Shown one piece after another: positions 41,332 to 50,646 of a stretch of DNA of 64,000 bases. The notes under the pieces were generated by a model. The model saw only the letters and a program-made list of their open reading frames with translations, was not told where the DNA came from and searched no databases. This DNA comes from Rhodococcus sp. 06-235-1A. Lineage in GTDB: Bacteria; Actinomycetota; Actinomycetes; Mycobacteriales; Mycobacteriaceae. Position numbers and translations under genes: made by a program. Numbering within the stretch: position 1 is the stretch's first letter; each line of letters begins with the position of its first letter. Location: positions 434,001 to 498,000 of the forward strand of contig NZ_NOYI01000027.1 of assembly GCF_002258785.1 (NCBI RefSeq). Reading direction: 5' to 3'.

Positions 41332-41892
41332 ATGGTGGACATGATCGAGAACTACCCCGCCTTCGAAGTGAGCCCCGTACCGATTCCGGGCCCGGACGCC
41401 ACCGCACCCCAACTGTTTCGTGGCCTGTACGGCATGCCCATGTTCGTCACCATCCCCGCCGCGAATCTCGCGGAGTCGACCGAATTCTGGATCGATGCTC
41501 TGGGTTTCTTCGAGCTCTTCGCGATCCCAGGTCGATTGGTTCATCTGCGCCGCTGGGCGTTCCAAGATGTTCTGCTCGTACCTGCGGCCCGGTCGGCCAC
41601 TCTGCCCGAGATGACGGTGAGCTTCGCCTGTGTTCTCGACCAGCTCGACGCCGTAGTCGAGGCCTGCACCCGAATCCGACCCGGCTCGGTTACCGGGCCG
41701 CACACTCGACCATGGAATTCCGTCGAGCTCGAGATCCACACTCCGGAGAATGCGCGGGTCATCATGACAGCGGCACGGCCGTATGATCCGGACAGCGCAG
41801 AAGCGGCAACCCTCCGAGCAGTAGGCATCGAACCGACGGACCACAGCGGAGAACGACTTCACACGAGTGTGAACCGCTCCAGTACCACCTGA
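41332..41892 (+). CDS. VOC-superfamily protein
   Basis: A 186-residue protein. A 35-residue N-terminal extension precedes the glyoxalase fold: MFVTIPAANLAESTEFWIDA then GFFELFAIPGRLVHLRRW; the second unit is VSFACVLDQLDAVVEACTRI and the end VELEIHTPENARVIMTAAR. The usual DPDGN closing motif is replaced by HTPENAR. ATG 41332, GTG 41335 or ATG 41341 may start it. It converges with the ASCH gene and overlaps it by 34 bases. The substrate is unknown. Confidence 0.75.
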   Translation: MVDMIENYPAFEVSPVPIPGPDATAPQLFRGLYGMPMFVTIPAANLAESTEFWIDALGFFELFAIPGRLVHLRRWAFQDVLLVPAARSATLPEMTVSFACVLDQLDAVVEACTRIRPGSVTGPHTRPWNSVELEIHTPENARVIMTAARPYDPDSAEAATLRAVGIEPTDHSGERLHTSVNRSSTT

Positions 41893-42257
41893 GTGTCGTC
41901 GTCGACGGTGAAGTGTGGATCGCCCAGTTCCGCGCGAACCTCGGTCGACTGCCAGAATCTCTCGTGGCCGGCGCGCCACTGCGCCACATCGGCGTACCCC
42001 TCACCCTCGTCAAGGGCATGTTGGAGCGAAATATCTCTCAGCGCAACGATATCGACACCCGTGGTCTCGATGACCCCGACCACGACTCCCGCCGAATTCA
42101 CCACTGCACCGCGCTCGCCGACTCGCGGCAACTCCTCGTCTATGTACTGCACCAGCAGACTTGCCGTCGTGGTCTTTGCACCGGACAGCACGGCCGCAAC
42201 CAGCTTGTCTCGTAGGGGGCCGGGGTAGGCGAATTCGACAATCGGTAGATCGGTCAC
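41859..42257 (-). CDS. ASCH-domain protein
   Basis: A 132-residue protein with the ASCH (PUA-like) fold: FAYPGPLRDKLVAAVLSGAK with TTTASLL (the GxKxxT-type signature), then LPRVGERGAVVNSAGVVVGV and the ending ELGDPHFTVDDDTQVVLERF. Stand-alone ASCH proteins bind RNA or act as amidohydrolases on acetylated nucleosides (YqfB-like). It is near the EEP lipoprotein gene (seven-base gap), with which it may be co-transcribed. Confidence 0.82.
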   Translation of the reverse strand: MTDLPIVEFAYPGPLRDKLVAAVLSGAKTTTASLLVQYIDEELPRVGERGAVVNSAGVVVGVIETTGVDIVALRDISLQHALDEGEGYADVAQWRAGHERFWQSTEVRAELGDPHFTVDDDTQVVLERFTLV

Positions 42258-42264
42258 CGGCTCA

Positions 42265-43332
42265 TCATATTTCGAGGTCGGCCCACACCAGTCGATGGTC
42301 CGAGGGGTGCTCGGCCTGGTCCGGCCAATACACCTGCGAATCGACCACCGTCAGATCGTTCGACGGCAGCACGTAGTCCACCCGAAGGTCACCGGGAGTC
42401 GGGTCGGCGAAATCGGCTGTGTCCGTGCCATGTTCAGCCGAGGTGGCTGCAGGATCCTGAACCCGCGGAAGGTCGAGGACCTGCGCGATGGAGCCGGCCA
42501 CCGAGTCTCCGTCGACCGGGTCGCTGTTCTGATCGCCCACCATCACGAACGACGCTCCCTCGTCGAGCCCGCCGCGAACTCCCTTGTCGTCGTAAAGGTA
42601 ATCCGCACCCGAGATGTAGTCGGCACTGAGGCGTATCTCGTCGTGGTTGCGCTTACCGTTGCGGTCCTCGGGCCCGTCGAAGGACGGGGGAGTGGGGTGC
42701 GAGGCCAGCACGTGCAGGGTCTTCCCGTTCACGTCGATCGGCACGTCCCAGTGCGATTTGCTGGACAGCCGAAGTGCGTCCGACGTGTCGCCGTAGTAGT
42801 CGCGTGGCAACAGCGAATCCGGCATGTCCTTCCACAGAAAATTCTGAAACGTACGTACCGATTCTGTGTCGATCGGAAATTTCGAGTACACGACCATCCC
42901 GTACTGACCTGGGAATTGACCGAACCCCCAGGCATCGCCCGGCCCGCCGAGTGTGCCGTTCCGGTCCAGGTCGAGTCCCGAATCGACGCCGGTGTTCACC
43001 GGCGCAGTGAACGAATACGGGTACTGCTTGTCCAGGTAGTTGTCGTTGAACAGCCTCACCGCCTCATCACCCGAGTAGTCGAACTCGTTGACCAACAACA
43101 CATCCGGTGAGTTCGCGGCGATCACCTCGGCCGCCGCGCGAGCCTGAGCGTTGTCGCCCCGCAGGTCGGTTACCAACTGGCCGGCCGCGGATCGATTGAG
43201 GCTGGCGTTGAACGTCGCCACCCGAATGCTCGACGGTTCGTCGGTGGCCGGGTCCCCAGCGGTTGGATTCACAGAGGAGCAACCGGCGGACATGAAGGCG
43301 AGGGTAACGGTGACGGCCACAAGTCTCGACAT
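42265..43332 (-). CDS. Exported EEP-family lipoprotein (phosphohydrolase-like)
   Basis: A 355-residue protein. A lipoprotein signal MSRLVAVTVTLAFMSAGCSS puts the lipidated Cys near residue 18. The EEP domain has IRVATFNASLNR, DVLLVNEFDYSG (metal Glu), HVLASHPTPPSFDGPEDRNG, FVMVGDQNSDPVDGDS and HPSDHRLVWADLEI. It acts outside the membrane on a phosphoester. ATG 43332 is chosen because GAGG lies at suitable distance; GTG 43347 is an upstream alternative. The gene is divergent from the catabolic operon at 43434 and shares a palindromic region with it. Confidence 0.84.
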   Translation of the reverse strand: MSRLVAVTVTLAFMSAGCSSVNPTAGDPATDEPSSIRVATFNASLNRSAAGQLVTDLRGDNAQARAAAEVIAANSPDVLLVNEFDYSGDEAVRLFNDNYLDKQYPYSFTAPVNTGVDSGLDLDRNGTLGGPGDAWGFGQFPGQYGMVVYSKFPIDTESVRTFQNFLWKDMPDSLLPRDYYGDTSDALRLSSKSHWDVPIDVNGKTLHVLASHPTPPSFDGPEDRNGKRNHDEIRLSADYISGADYLYDDKGVRGGLDEGASFVMVGDQNSDPVDGDSVAGSIAQVLDLPRVQDPAATSAEHGTDTADFADPTPGDLRVDYVLPSNDLTVVDSQVYWPDQAEHPSDHRLVWADLEI

Positions 43333-43385
43333 TTCCACGTTCCTCACCGTAGAGACGGCAGGCGAACGTAAGGTTACGAATTAAC

Positions 43386-43403
43386 AAGCAAGCGTGCTTG
43401 CTT
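43386..43403. promoter_or_regulatory. Perfect palindrome ahead of the AtuA/AccA2-type operon
   Basis: AAGCAAGCGTGCTTGCTT has 8-bp arms and a two-base centre. It lies 31 bases before the first operon gene and 54 bases from the divergent lipoprotein start. The two-base loop is too short for a terminator hairpin, although Ts follow. It probably binds a TetR-type regulator, perhaps the one encoded at the operon end (52586). Confidence 0.6.
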
Positions 43404-43433
43404 TTTTCTCGTGCCTTTGTGAAGCTTGACCCC

Positions 43434-44246
43434 ATGGCAGACCTCGACACACTCGTCGGCGACCTCCGTGCCGAGGGAGACGACCTCGATGCCCTGGTGG
43501 CCGAGCTGACTCCGGAACGGTGGTCGGCACCGACACCGGCCGAGGGTTGGACCGTTGCGCACCAGATCGGGCATCTTTCCTGGACCGATCACGTCGCGGA
43601 GCGCACCACGTCCGGTGCATCCGGCGATGTCGAGGCGAAGGAGGAGTTCGCACTCACTCTGAAGAAGGCATGGGAGAACCCCACCGGTTTCGTCGACGAG
43701 GCCGCCGAGGAGGAGTCGCGCAATCCCGACCTGCTGAGCATCTGGCGTAGCCGTCGCCACGCCATGGCAGATGCTCTCGTGCAGGTACCGCCCGGAACCA
43801 AGATCGACTGGTTCGGACCCCCGATGAGCGCCGCGTCGATGGCGACGGCCCGGTTGATGGAGACGTGGGCGCACGGTCAGGATGTCGCCGACGCACTGGG
43901 CATCACCCGCGTTGCCACCGACAGAATCCGCGGCGTCGCGCACATCGGTGTGCGCACAAGAGATTTCGCCTACATGGTCAACCAGCAGACCCCGCCGACC
44001 GAGCAGTTTCGCATCGAACTCACCGCGCCCTCGGGTGAAGTGTGGACATGGGGACCCGAGGACGCCGCCCAGCGCGTGAGCGGATCAGCGCTCGACTTCT
44101 GTCTTCTCGTCACCCAGCGCGCTCATCGCGACAACCTCGACATCCGTGCCGAGGGGCCCGACGCCGCGCACTGGATCACCATCGCCCAAGCATTCGCAGG
44201 CCCTCCAGGGGGCGGACGGCCACAGTCAGGACGAGACAAAGCATGA
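43434..44246 (+). CDS. DinB/mycothiol-dependent isomerase-like metal-binding protein (TIGR03084 type)
   Basis: A 270-residue protein. The N-terminal four-helix DinB-like domain has TPAEGWTVAHQIGHLSWTDH, with the His residues that bind a metal in the MDMPI/DinB superfamily, and METWAHGQDVADALG with a further His. A C-terminal SCP-like domain holds VWTWGPEDAAQRVSG. Members are common near acyl-CoA catabolic genes in actinobacteria, and some depend on mycothiol. ATG 43434 is the first start after the palindrome. It overlaps the next gene by four bases (ATGA) and opens the operon. Confidence 0.8.
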   Translation: MADLDTLVGDLRAEGDDLDALVAELTPERWSAPTPAEGWTVAHQIGHLSWTDHVAERTTSGASGDVEAKEEFALTLKKAWENPTGFVDEAAEEESRNPDLLSIWRSRRHAMADALVQVPPGTKIDWFGPPMSAASMATARLMETWAHGQDVADALGITRVATDRIRGVAHIGVRTRDFAYMVNQQTPPTEQFRIELTAPSGEVWTWGPEDAAQRVSGSALDFCLLVTQRAHRDNLDIRAEGPDAAHWITIAQAFAGPPGGGRPQSGRDKA

Positions 44247-45937
44247 CCGTACGAATCGGCAACTGCTCAGGCTTCTACGGAGACCGCCTCTCCGCCATGC
44301 GTGAAATGCTCGAGGGCGGCGAACTGGACTACCTCACCGGCGATTACCTCGCCGAGCTCACGATGCTCATCCTCGGCCGCGATCGGATGAAGGACGCCAC
44401 CCGGGGCTACGCCAAAACCTTTCTGCGCCAGGCCGAGGACTGCCTGGGTCTGGCCCTCGACAAGGGGGTCAAGATCGTCGCCAACGCAGGCGGCCTCAAC
44501 CCCCGAAGCCTGGCCGAGGCATTGGAGAAGCTGGACTCCGGCGCGAAGATCGCCTACGTCGACGGCGACGACCTCCTCGGCCGAGCCGCCGAACTCGGTC
44601 TCGGTAACCCGCTGACCGCCAACGCATACCTCGGCGCGTGGGGCATCGTGGACTGCCTGAACTCCGGTGCCGACGTCGTGGTCACCGGGCGCGTCACCGA
44701 CGCCAGTGTCATCGTCGGACCTGCGGCGGCCCACTTCGGCTGGACTCCAACCGATTACGACGCGTTGGCGGGGGCCGTGATCGCCGGACACGTCATCGAG
44801 TGCGGAACGCAGGCGACCGGCGGCAACTACTCTTTCTTCACCGAGATCGCCGACTTGTCTCGTCCCGGCTTTCCCATCGCCGAGATTCACCGCGACGGAT
44901 CGAGCGTCATCACCAAGCACGAGGGCACCGGCGGGGCTGTCAGCGTCGGCACCGTGACTGCCCAGCTGCTGTACGAGATCACCGGTGGTCGCTACGCGAA
45001 CCCCGATGTGACGGCGCGCATCGACACGGCGATTCTCACGCAGGAGACCAGCGATCGAGTGTCGATCACCGGTGTGACCGGCGAAGCGCCGCCGCCCACC
45101 TACAAGGTTTCGCTCAATGCACTCGGCGGCTTCCGCAACGAATTCACGATGGTGCTCACCGGACTCGATATCGAGGCCAAAGCGGCACTGGCGCAGCGGC
45201 AGTTCGAGTCCTGGCTCCCGGCGCGGCCGACCGAGTTGGACTGGACCCTGGTACGCACCGACAAGCCGGACGCCGAGACGGAGGAGACGGCCAGCGCCCT
45301 GCTGCGCTGTGTCGCCCGCGACAGCAATCCCGACGCCGTCGGACGTCAGTTCTCCGCGGTTGCAGTCGAACTCGCACTGGCCAGCTACCCCGGATTCTCG
45401 GTCACTGCGCCGCCCGGAAACGGAGCACCGTACGGAGTGTTCACGGCAGGATTCGTCGATGCGGCCCAGGTTCCGCACGTTGCGCATCTCGCCGACGGCA
45501 CCGAAACCACCGTCACACCGTCGACGGACACGCGGGTGTTGGAACCTCTCGACGAACCGCCGCTGCCGGCACCGAGGGCAGCCGAAGCGACTATCCGGCT
45601 TCCGCTCGGCACCATCGCTGCGGCCCGAAGCGGGGACAAGGGCGGCAACGCCAACGTCGGAGTCTGGGTTCGCACCGACGACGAATTCTCCTGGCTGGTC
45701 CATGCATTGACGGTCGAGACCCTGAAGCAGATGCTGCCCGAGGCCGGGGAGCTCACCGTGACCCGGCACGTGCTGCCGAATCTGCGGGCCGTGAACTTCG
45801 TCATCGAGGGCATCCTCGGCCAAGGCGTGGCGTCGCAGGCCAGATTTGATCCACAGGCCAAGGGACTCGGTGAGTGGCTGCGGTCGCGGCACATCGACAT
45901 CCCCGAAACACTCGCGTACAAGGGAGCACTCGTATGA
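44243..45937 (+). CDS. AtuA-family (DUF1446) protein
   Basis: A 564-residue protein. VRIGNCSGFYGDRLSAMREM opens the DUF1446 domain, with KIVANAGGLNPRSLAEALEK, GADVVVTGRVTDASVIVGPA and VIECGTQATGGNYSFF. The last 110 residues form the small partner domain with IAAARSGDKGGNANVGVWV. AtuA is required for acyclic terpene (citronellol/geraniol) use in Pseudomonas, although its biochemical role is not settled. The orthologous position in mycobacteria is the DUF1446 gene beside fadE13-accD2. Overlaps of four bases on both sides tie it into the operon. Confidence 0.88.
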   Translation: MTVRIGNCSGFYGDRLSAMREMLEGGELDYLTGDYLAELTMLILGRDRMKDATRGYAKTFLRQAEDCLGLALDKGVKIVANAGGLNPRSLAEALEKLDSGAKIAYVDGDDLLGRAAELGLGNPLTANAYLGAWGIVDCLNSGADVVVTGRVTDASVIVGPAAAHFGWTPTDYDALAGAVIAGHVIECGTQATGGNYSFFTEIADLSRPGFPIAEIHRDGSSVITKHEGTGGAVSVGTVTAQLLYEITGGRYANPDVTARIDTAILTQETSDRVSITGVTGEAPPPTYKVSLNALGGFRNEFTMVLTGLDIEAKAALAQRQFESWLPARPTELDWTLVRTDKPDAETEETASALLRCVARDSNPDAVGRQFSAVAVELALASYPGFSVTAPPGNGAPYGVFTAGFVDAAQVPHVAHLADGTETTVTPSTDTRVLEPLDEPPLPAPRAAEATIRLPLGTIAAARSGDKGGNANVGVWVRTDDEFSWLVHALTVETLKQMLPEAGELTVTRHVLPNLRAVNFVIEGILGQGVASQARFDPQAKGLGEWLRSRHIDIPETLAYKGALV

Positions 45938-47082
45938 GCATCTGGACGACGGCCGAGCGTCAGCAGCTTCGAAAGACCGTGCGCAGCTTCGTCGAGCAGG
46001 ACATCGCGCCGCACATGAATCAGTGGGAGACCGACGGTGAAATTCCGCGCGATCTGCACAAGAAGGCGGCAGCCCTCGGTTTGATCGGGGCCGGTTTTCC
46101 CGAGGAGGTCGGCGGGGACGGCGGAGACCTGGCCGACGCGGTCGTGATCTGCGAGGAGATGCATCAGGCCGGTGCGTCGGGCGGACTGTTCGCATCGCTG
46201 TTCACCAGCGGAATCGCATTGCCGCACTTGGTTGCCGCGGGTGACGCCGATCAGATCGAGAAGTGGGTCCGGCCCACGCTGGCGGGGGAGAAGATCGGCT
46301 CTCTCGCGATCACCGAGCCCGGTGGCGGTTCCGATGTCGGCCACCTCAGGACCAGGGCGGTCAAGGACGGCGATCACTACGTCGTCAACGGATCCAAGAC
46401 GTACATCACCTCGGGATGCCGAGCCGATTTCGTCGTCACCGCGGTCCGCACCGGCGGCGAGGGTGCGGCAGGCGTCTCACTGCTCGTCATCGAGAAGGGC
46501 ACGCCCGGATTCGAGGTTACCGGCAAGCTCGACAAGATGGGCTGGCGCGCATCCGATACCGCGGAGCTGTCGTTCGTCGACGCCCGAGTACCGGTGAGCA
46601 ACCTCGTCGGTGCCGAGAACAGCGGCTTCGCGCAGATCGCGCAGGCGTTCCTCACCGAGCGCATCGCGCTCGCGGCCCAGGCCTATGCCAGCGCGCAGCG
46701 GTGCCTCGATCTGACGCTGCAGTGGGTTCGCGATCGTGAGACCTTCGGAAAGCCGCTCATCGCACGGCAATCCGTACAGAACACTGTCACCGAGATGGCG
46801 CGCAAGATCGACATCGCCCGCGTCTACACCCGTTCGCTCGTCGAACGGTCGCTGCAGGAGAACCAAGACTTCATCGCCGAGGTCTGCTTCGCGAAGAACA
46901 CCGCCGTCGAGTCGGGAGAGTGGGTCGCCAATCAGGCGGTGCAGCTCTTCGGCGGGCTGGGGTACATGCGCGAGAGCGAGGTCGAGCGGCAGTACCGCGA
47001 CATGCGCATACTCGGCATCGGCGGCGGGACGACCGAGATTCTCACCGGGCTGGCAGCAAAACGATTGGGGTACCAGGCATGA
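45934..47082 (+). CDS. fadE13: Acyl-CoA dehydrogenase (FadE13-like)
   Basis: A 382-residue flavoenzyme. The helical N-terminal domain begins RQQLRKTVRSFVEQDIAPHM; the FAD/substrate strand has LAITEPGGGSDVGHLRTRA; the C-terminal domain carries RETFGKPLIARQSVQNT and LFGGLGYMRESEVERQYRDM with GGGTTEIL. It introduces a C2-C3 double bond in an acyl-CoA and passes electrons to ETF. By order (DUF1446, ACAD, carboxylase beta, alpha, ACAD, ECH) it corresponds to mycobacterial fadE13. Overlaps are four bases with both neighbours. Confidence 0.88.
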   Translation: MSIWTTAERQQLRKTVRSFVEQDIAPHMNQWETDGEIPRDLHKKAAALGLIGAGFPEEVGGDGGDLADAVVICEEMHQAGASGGLFASLFTSGIALPHLVAAGDADQIEKWVRPTLAGEKIGSLAITEPGGGSDVGHLRTRAVKDGDHYVVNGSKTYITSGCRADFVVTAVRTGGEGAAGVSLLVIEKGTPGFEVTGKLDKMGWRASDTAELSFVDARVPVSNLVGAENSGFAQIAQAFLTERIALAAQAYASAQRCLDLTLQWVRDRETFGKPLIARQSVQNTVTEMARKIDIARVYTRSLVERSLQENQDFIAEVCFAKNTAVESGEWVANQAVQLFGGLGYMRESEVERQYRDMRILGIGGGTTEILTGLAAKRLGYQA

Positions 47083-48677
47083 GCGTGCTGAAGTCCACCC
47101 TCGACACCGCATCGGAGCAGTTCTCCGGGAGCGTCGAGGCGATGAACACCAAACTCGCCGAGATCGACGCCGAACACGACAAGGCTCTCCTCGGCGGCGG
47201 CGAAAAATACGTGGCGCGGCACAAGAAGCGCGGCAAGCTTCTTGCCCGCGAACGCATCGAGCTGTTGATCGACGAGGACTCCGCATTTCTCGAGCTCTGC
47301 CCACTCGCGGCCTGGGGCAGCGACTTTCCGGTCGGAGCCAGCACCGTCATGGGCATCGGCGTCGTCTGCGGAGTCGAGTGCCTCATCGTGGCCAACGACC
47401 CGACGGTGCGCGGTGGATCCAGCAACCCGTGGACTCTCAAGAAGGGGTTCCGTGGAAACGACATCGCCACGCAGAACCGGCTTCCGGTCATCTCTCTCGT
47501 CGAATCCGGCGGGGCAGATCTGCCGACGCAGAAGGAGGTGTTCATCCCGGGCGGTCGCATGTTCCGTGATCTGACGCAGCTCTCGGCGGCGGGCATTCCC
47601 ACGATCGCGTTGGTGTTCGGTAACTCCACCGCGGGCGGCGCGTACATCCCCGGCATGTCCGATCACGTCGTCATGGTCAAGGAACGATCCAAGGTGTTCC
47701 TCGCCGGACCGCCCTTGGTGAAGATGGCCACCGGCGAGGACTCCGACGACGAGTCCCTCGGCGGGGCGGAGATGCACGCCCGAAAGTCCGGTCTCGCAGA
47801 CTACTTCGCCGTCGACGAGCAGGATGCGATCCGGATCGGACGCAGCATCGTCTCCCGGCTGAACTGGAAGAAGAAGGGCCCGGAGCCTCGCACCGAGGTC
47901 ATCGAGCCGCTGGCCGACCCAGAAGATCTGCTCGGCATCGTGCCCACCGATCTCAAGATTCCGTTCGACCCGCGTGAGGTCATCGCCCGGATCGTCGACG
48001 GTTCCGACTTCGACGAGTTCAAGCCCATGTACGGCGGCTCGCTCGTCACCGGATGGGCAGAGCTGCACGGCTATCCGATCGGCATCCTGGCCAACGCCCG
48101 CGGCGTGCTGTTCAGTGAGGAATCGCAGAAGGCGACGCAGTTCATCCAACTCGCCAACCGGTCGAACACTCCACTGTTGTTCCTGCACAACACCACCGGC
48201 TACATGGTCGGCAAGGAGTACGAGGAAGGCGGGATGATCAAACACGGATCGATGATGATCAATGCCGTCTCCAACTCCACGGTCCCGCACATCTCGATCC
48301 TGCTCGGTGCCTCCTACGGTGCCGGCCACTACGGCATGTGCGGCCGCGCCTTCGATCCGCGGTTCCTCTTCGCGTGGCCGTCCAGCAAATCGGCCGTCAT
48401 GGGTGGTGCACAGCTCGCAGGCGTCATCTCCATCGTCGGACGCGCCGCTGCCGAGGCCCGAGGCCAGGCCTTCGATGCCGAGGCCGACGCCGGCCTGCGC
48501 GCAATGATCGAGGCTCAGATCGAAGCCGAGTCGCTGCCGATGTTCCTGTCCGGACGCCTCTACGACGACGGCGTCATCGACCCTCGTGATACTCGTACGG
48601 TAGTGGGAATGTGCCTGTCGGCCATCGCCTCTGCCCCGATCGAAGGCACCGCCAACTTCGGTGTCTTCCGGATGTGA
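47079..48677 (+). CDS. accD2: Acyl-CoA carboxylase beta (carboxyltransferase) subunit
   Basis: A 532-residue carboxyltransferase. The N half includes KRGKLLARERIELLIDEDS, VESGGADLPTQKEVFIPGG and the CoA-binding/oxyanion region FGNSTAGGAYIPGMSD; the C half includes LANARGVLFSEESQKATQFI, GASYGAGHYGMCGRAFDPRF and the EAQIEAESLPMFLSGRLYDD tail. The domain pattern is that of methylcrotonyl/geranyl-CoA carboxylase beta subunits rather than propionyl-CoA carboxylase. It pairs with the biotinylated alpha subunit four bases downstream. Confidence 0.9.
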   Translation: MSVLKSTLDTASEQFSGSVEAMNTKLAEIDAEHDKALLGGGEKYVARHKKRGKLLARERIELLIDEDSAFLELCPLAAWGSDFPVGASTVMGIGVVCGVECLIVANDPTVRGGSSNPWTLKKGFRGNDIATQNRLPVISLVESGGADLPTQKEVFIPGGRMFRDLTQLSAAGIPTIALVFGNSTAGGAYIPGMSDHVVMVKERSKVFLAGPPLVKMATGEDSDDESLGGAEMHARKSGLADYFAVDEQDAIRIGRSIVSRLNWKKKGPEPRTEVIEPLADPEDLLGIVPTDLKIPFDPREVIARIVDGSDFDEFKPMYGGSLVTGWAELHGYPIGILANARGVLFSEESQKATQFIQLANRSNTPLLFLHNTTGYMVGKEYEEGGMIKHGSMMINAVSNSTVPHISILLGASYGAGHYGMCGRAFDPRFLFAWPSSKSAVMGGAQLAGVISIVGRAAAEARGQAFDAEADAGLRAMIEAQIEAESLPMFLSGRLYDDGVIDPRDTRTVVGMCLSAIASAPIEGTANFGVFRM

Positions 48678-48681
48678 AGCC

Positions 48682-50646
48682 ATGACCATAACGTCCGTTC
48701 TCGTAGCCAACCGCGGCGAAATCGCCCGACGGGTGTTCACCACCTGCCGCGCCGAGGGGATCGATACCGTCGCGGTGTTCTCCGACGCCGACGCGAATGC
48801 CCCGCACGTGCGGGAGGCCGATGCGGCCGTCCGCCTGCCCGGTAACAGCTCGTCCGAGACCTATCTCCGGGGCGAGCTCGTCATCGCCGCCGCCGTGCAG
48901 GCCGGAGCCGACGCAGTACATCCGGGGTACGGATTTCTGTCCGAGAACGCCGATTTCGCGCAGCAGGTCCAGAACGCCGGACTGACGTGGATCGGGCCGC
49001 CCGTCAAGGCCATCGAATTGATGGGGTCGAAGGTCGAGTCCAAGAAGATGATGGCCGACGCCGGAGTGCCGGTGCTGACCCAGCTCGACCCCGAGTCGGT
49101 CACCGAGAACGAACTCCCGGTGTTGATCAAGGCCTCTGCCGGCGGCGGCGGACGCGGCATGCGGATCGTGCGCAATCTCGAGGACCTGCAGTCGGAGCTC
49201 GAAGCGGCCGGGCGCGAGGCGCTCTCGGCGTTCGGCGACGGAACCGTGTTCGTCGAGCGGTACATCGAGACCGGACGCCACATCGAAGTTCAGGTCATGG
49301 CCGACAGGTTCGGCACGGTGTGGACGGTGGGCGAGCGTGAGTGCTCGATTCAGCGCAGACACCAGAAGGTCGTCGAAGAGGCACCGTCGCCGCTCGTCGA
49401 ACGTATCGACGGCATGCGCGAGAAGCTGTTCCATGCGGCGGCACTCGCCACCGAGGCCATCGGCTACGAGGGTGCAGGCACGGTCGAGTTTCTCGCCGAC
49501 GAGAAGGGCAACTTCTTCTTCCTGGAGATGAACACTCGCCTGCAGGTGGAGCACCCGGTGACCGAGTGCACGACGGGACTCGACCTGGTAGCGCTGCAGA
49601 TTCGGGTGGCGGCGGGGGAGCGACTGCCCGCCGAGCAGCCCGCGACGCGCGGTCATTCCATCGAGGTTCGCCTCTACGCCGAGGATCCGGCCCAGGACTG
49701 GCAGCCACAGAGCGGTGCCGTGCACAAATTCGAGATCCCCGGTGTGCAGTTCGAGGTGCTCGAGAAGGCCGGCATCAGAGTGGACTCCGGGGTCGAGACC
49801 GGCAGCGTGGTCGGAACTCACTACGACCCGATGCTCGCGAAGGTCATCTCCTTCGCGCCGACGCGGGACCAGGCGGCGAATCTGCTGGCGAAAGCGTTGC
49901 AGAAGGCCATCGTTCACGGACTGAAGACCAACCGCGATCTACTGGTCAACGTTCTGCGGCACCCGGCGTTCCTGACTGGAGATACCGACACGGCTTTCTT
50001 CGACACGCACGGGCTCGACGTGCTGGCGCAGCCGATCGCACAGGGACGATCCGAGGAGCTGTCGGCGCTCGCTGCAGCGCTCGCGGACGCGGCGAACAAC
50101 ACGGCGCAGGCGCGGGTGAACCGTGGATTGCCCGGTGGCTGGCGCAATCTCCGGTCCCAACCGCAGCGCAAAACGTACAACGACATCACCGTCGAATATT
50201 CGATCGGACGCAGCGGACTCACCTCCTCGGTGGACGGCGTCGAACTGATCGAGCACACGCCGACCTCGGTGACGCTCGACGACAACGGGATTCGTCGTAT
50301 CTTTCAGGTGCGGAGCTACGGGTCGGACGTGTTCGTCGACTCGGCACTCGGCCCGGTTCGCTTGGTCCGGGCGGCGCGGTTCACCGATCCCACGGACGAG
50401 GTCGCGGCTGGTTCCTTGCTGGCTCCGATGCCGGGCAGTGTCATCAGAATCGCTGCCGTGCAGGGCGATACCGTCACAGCAGGTCAGCCGATCCTGTGGC
50501 TGGAGGCGATGAAGATGGAGCACACGGTGACCGCGCCTGCAGATGGGGTGCTCACCGAACTGAATGTGAAGCAGGGTCAACAAGTCGAAGTGGGACAGGT
50601 CTTGGCAGTGGTCACCGACAGGACAGTAGGAGAGGAACAAGCATGA
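48682..50646 (+). CDS. accA2: Acyl-CoA carboxylase alpha subunit (biotin carboxylase plus biotin carrier)
   Basis: A 654-residue protein. The biotin carboxylase has SVLVANRGEIARRVFTTCRA, the ATP-grasp glycine loop KASAGGGGRGMRIVRN (about 151-166), and FFFLEMNTRLQVEHPVTECT. A linker domain follows, and the C-terminal biotinyl domain holds ILWLEAMKMEHTVTAPADGV, where the Lys of MKM carries biotin. It carboxylates its biotin with bicarbonate and ATP; the beta subunit transfers the carboxyl to the acyl-CoA. Interestingly, biotin import genes lie about 20 kb upstream. Confidence 0.93.
   Translation: MTITSVLVANRGEIARRVFTTCRAEGIDTVAVFSDADANAPHVREADAAVRLPGNSSSETYLRGELVIAAAVQAGADAVHPGYGFLSENADFAQQVQNAGLTWIGPPVKAIELMGSKVESKKMMADAGVPVLTQLDPESVTENELPVLIKASAGGGGRGMRIVRNLEDLQSELEAAGREALSAFGDGTVFVERYIETGRHIEVQVMADRFGTVWTVGERECSIQRRHQKVVEEAPSPLVERIDGMREKLFHAAALATEAIGYEGAGTVEFLADEKGNFFFLEMNTRLQVEHPVTECTTGLDLVALQIRVAAGERLPAEQPATRGHSIEVRLYAEDPAQDWQPQSGAVHKFEIPGVQFEVLEKAGIRVDSGVETGSVVGTHYDPMLAKVISFAPTRDQAANLLAKALQKAIVHGLKTNRDLLVNVLRHPAFLTGDTDTAFFDTHGLDVLAQPIAQGRSEELSALAAALADAANNTAQARVNRGLPGGWRNLRSQPQRKTYNDITVEYSIGRSGLTSSVDGVELIEHTPTSVTLDDNGIRRIFQVRSYGSDVFVDSALGPVRLVRAARFTDPTDEVAAGSLLAPMPGSVIRIAAVQGDTVTAGQPILWLEAMKMEHTVTAPADGVLTELNVKQGQQVEVGQVLAVVTDRTVGEEQA

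Noticed and set aside
43386..43410. Intrinsic terminator (palindrome followed by Ts)
   Set aside because: The two-base loop is too tight and no plus-strand gene ends there; an operator is more likely.
44267..48743. Long minus-strand open frames opposite the AtuA/AccD2 operon
   Set aside because: They mirror codon positions of clear enzymes and have no family features.
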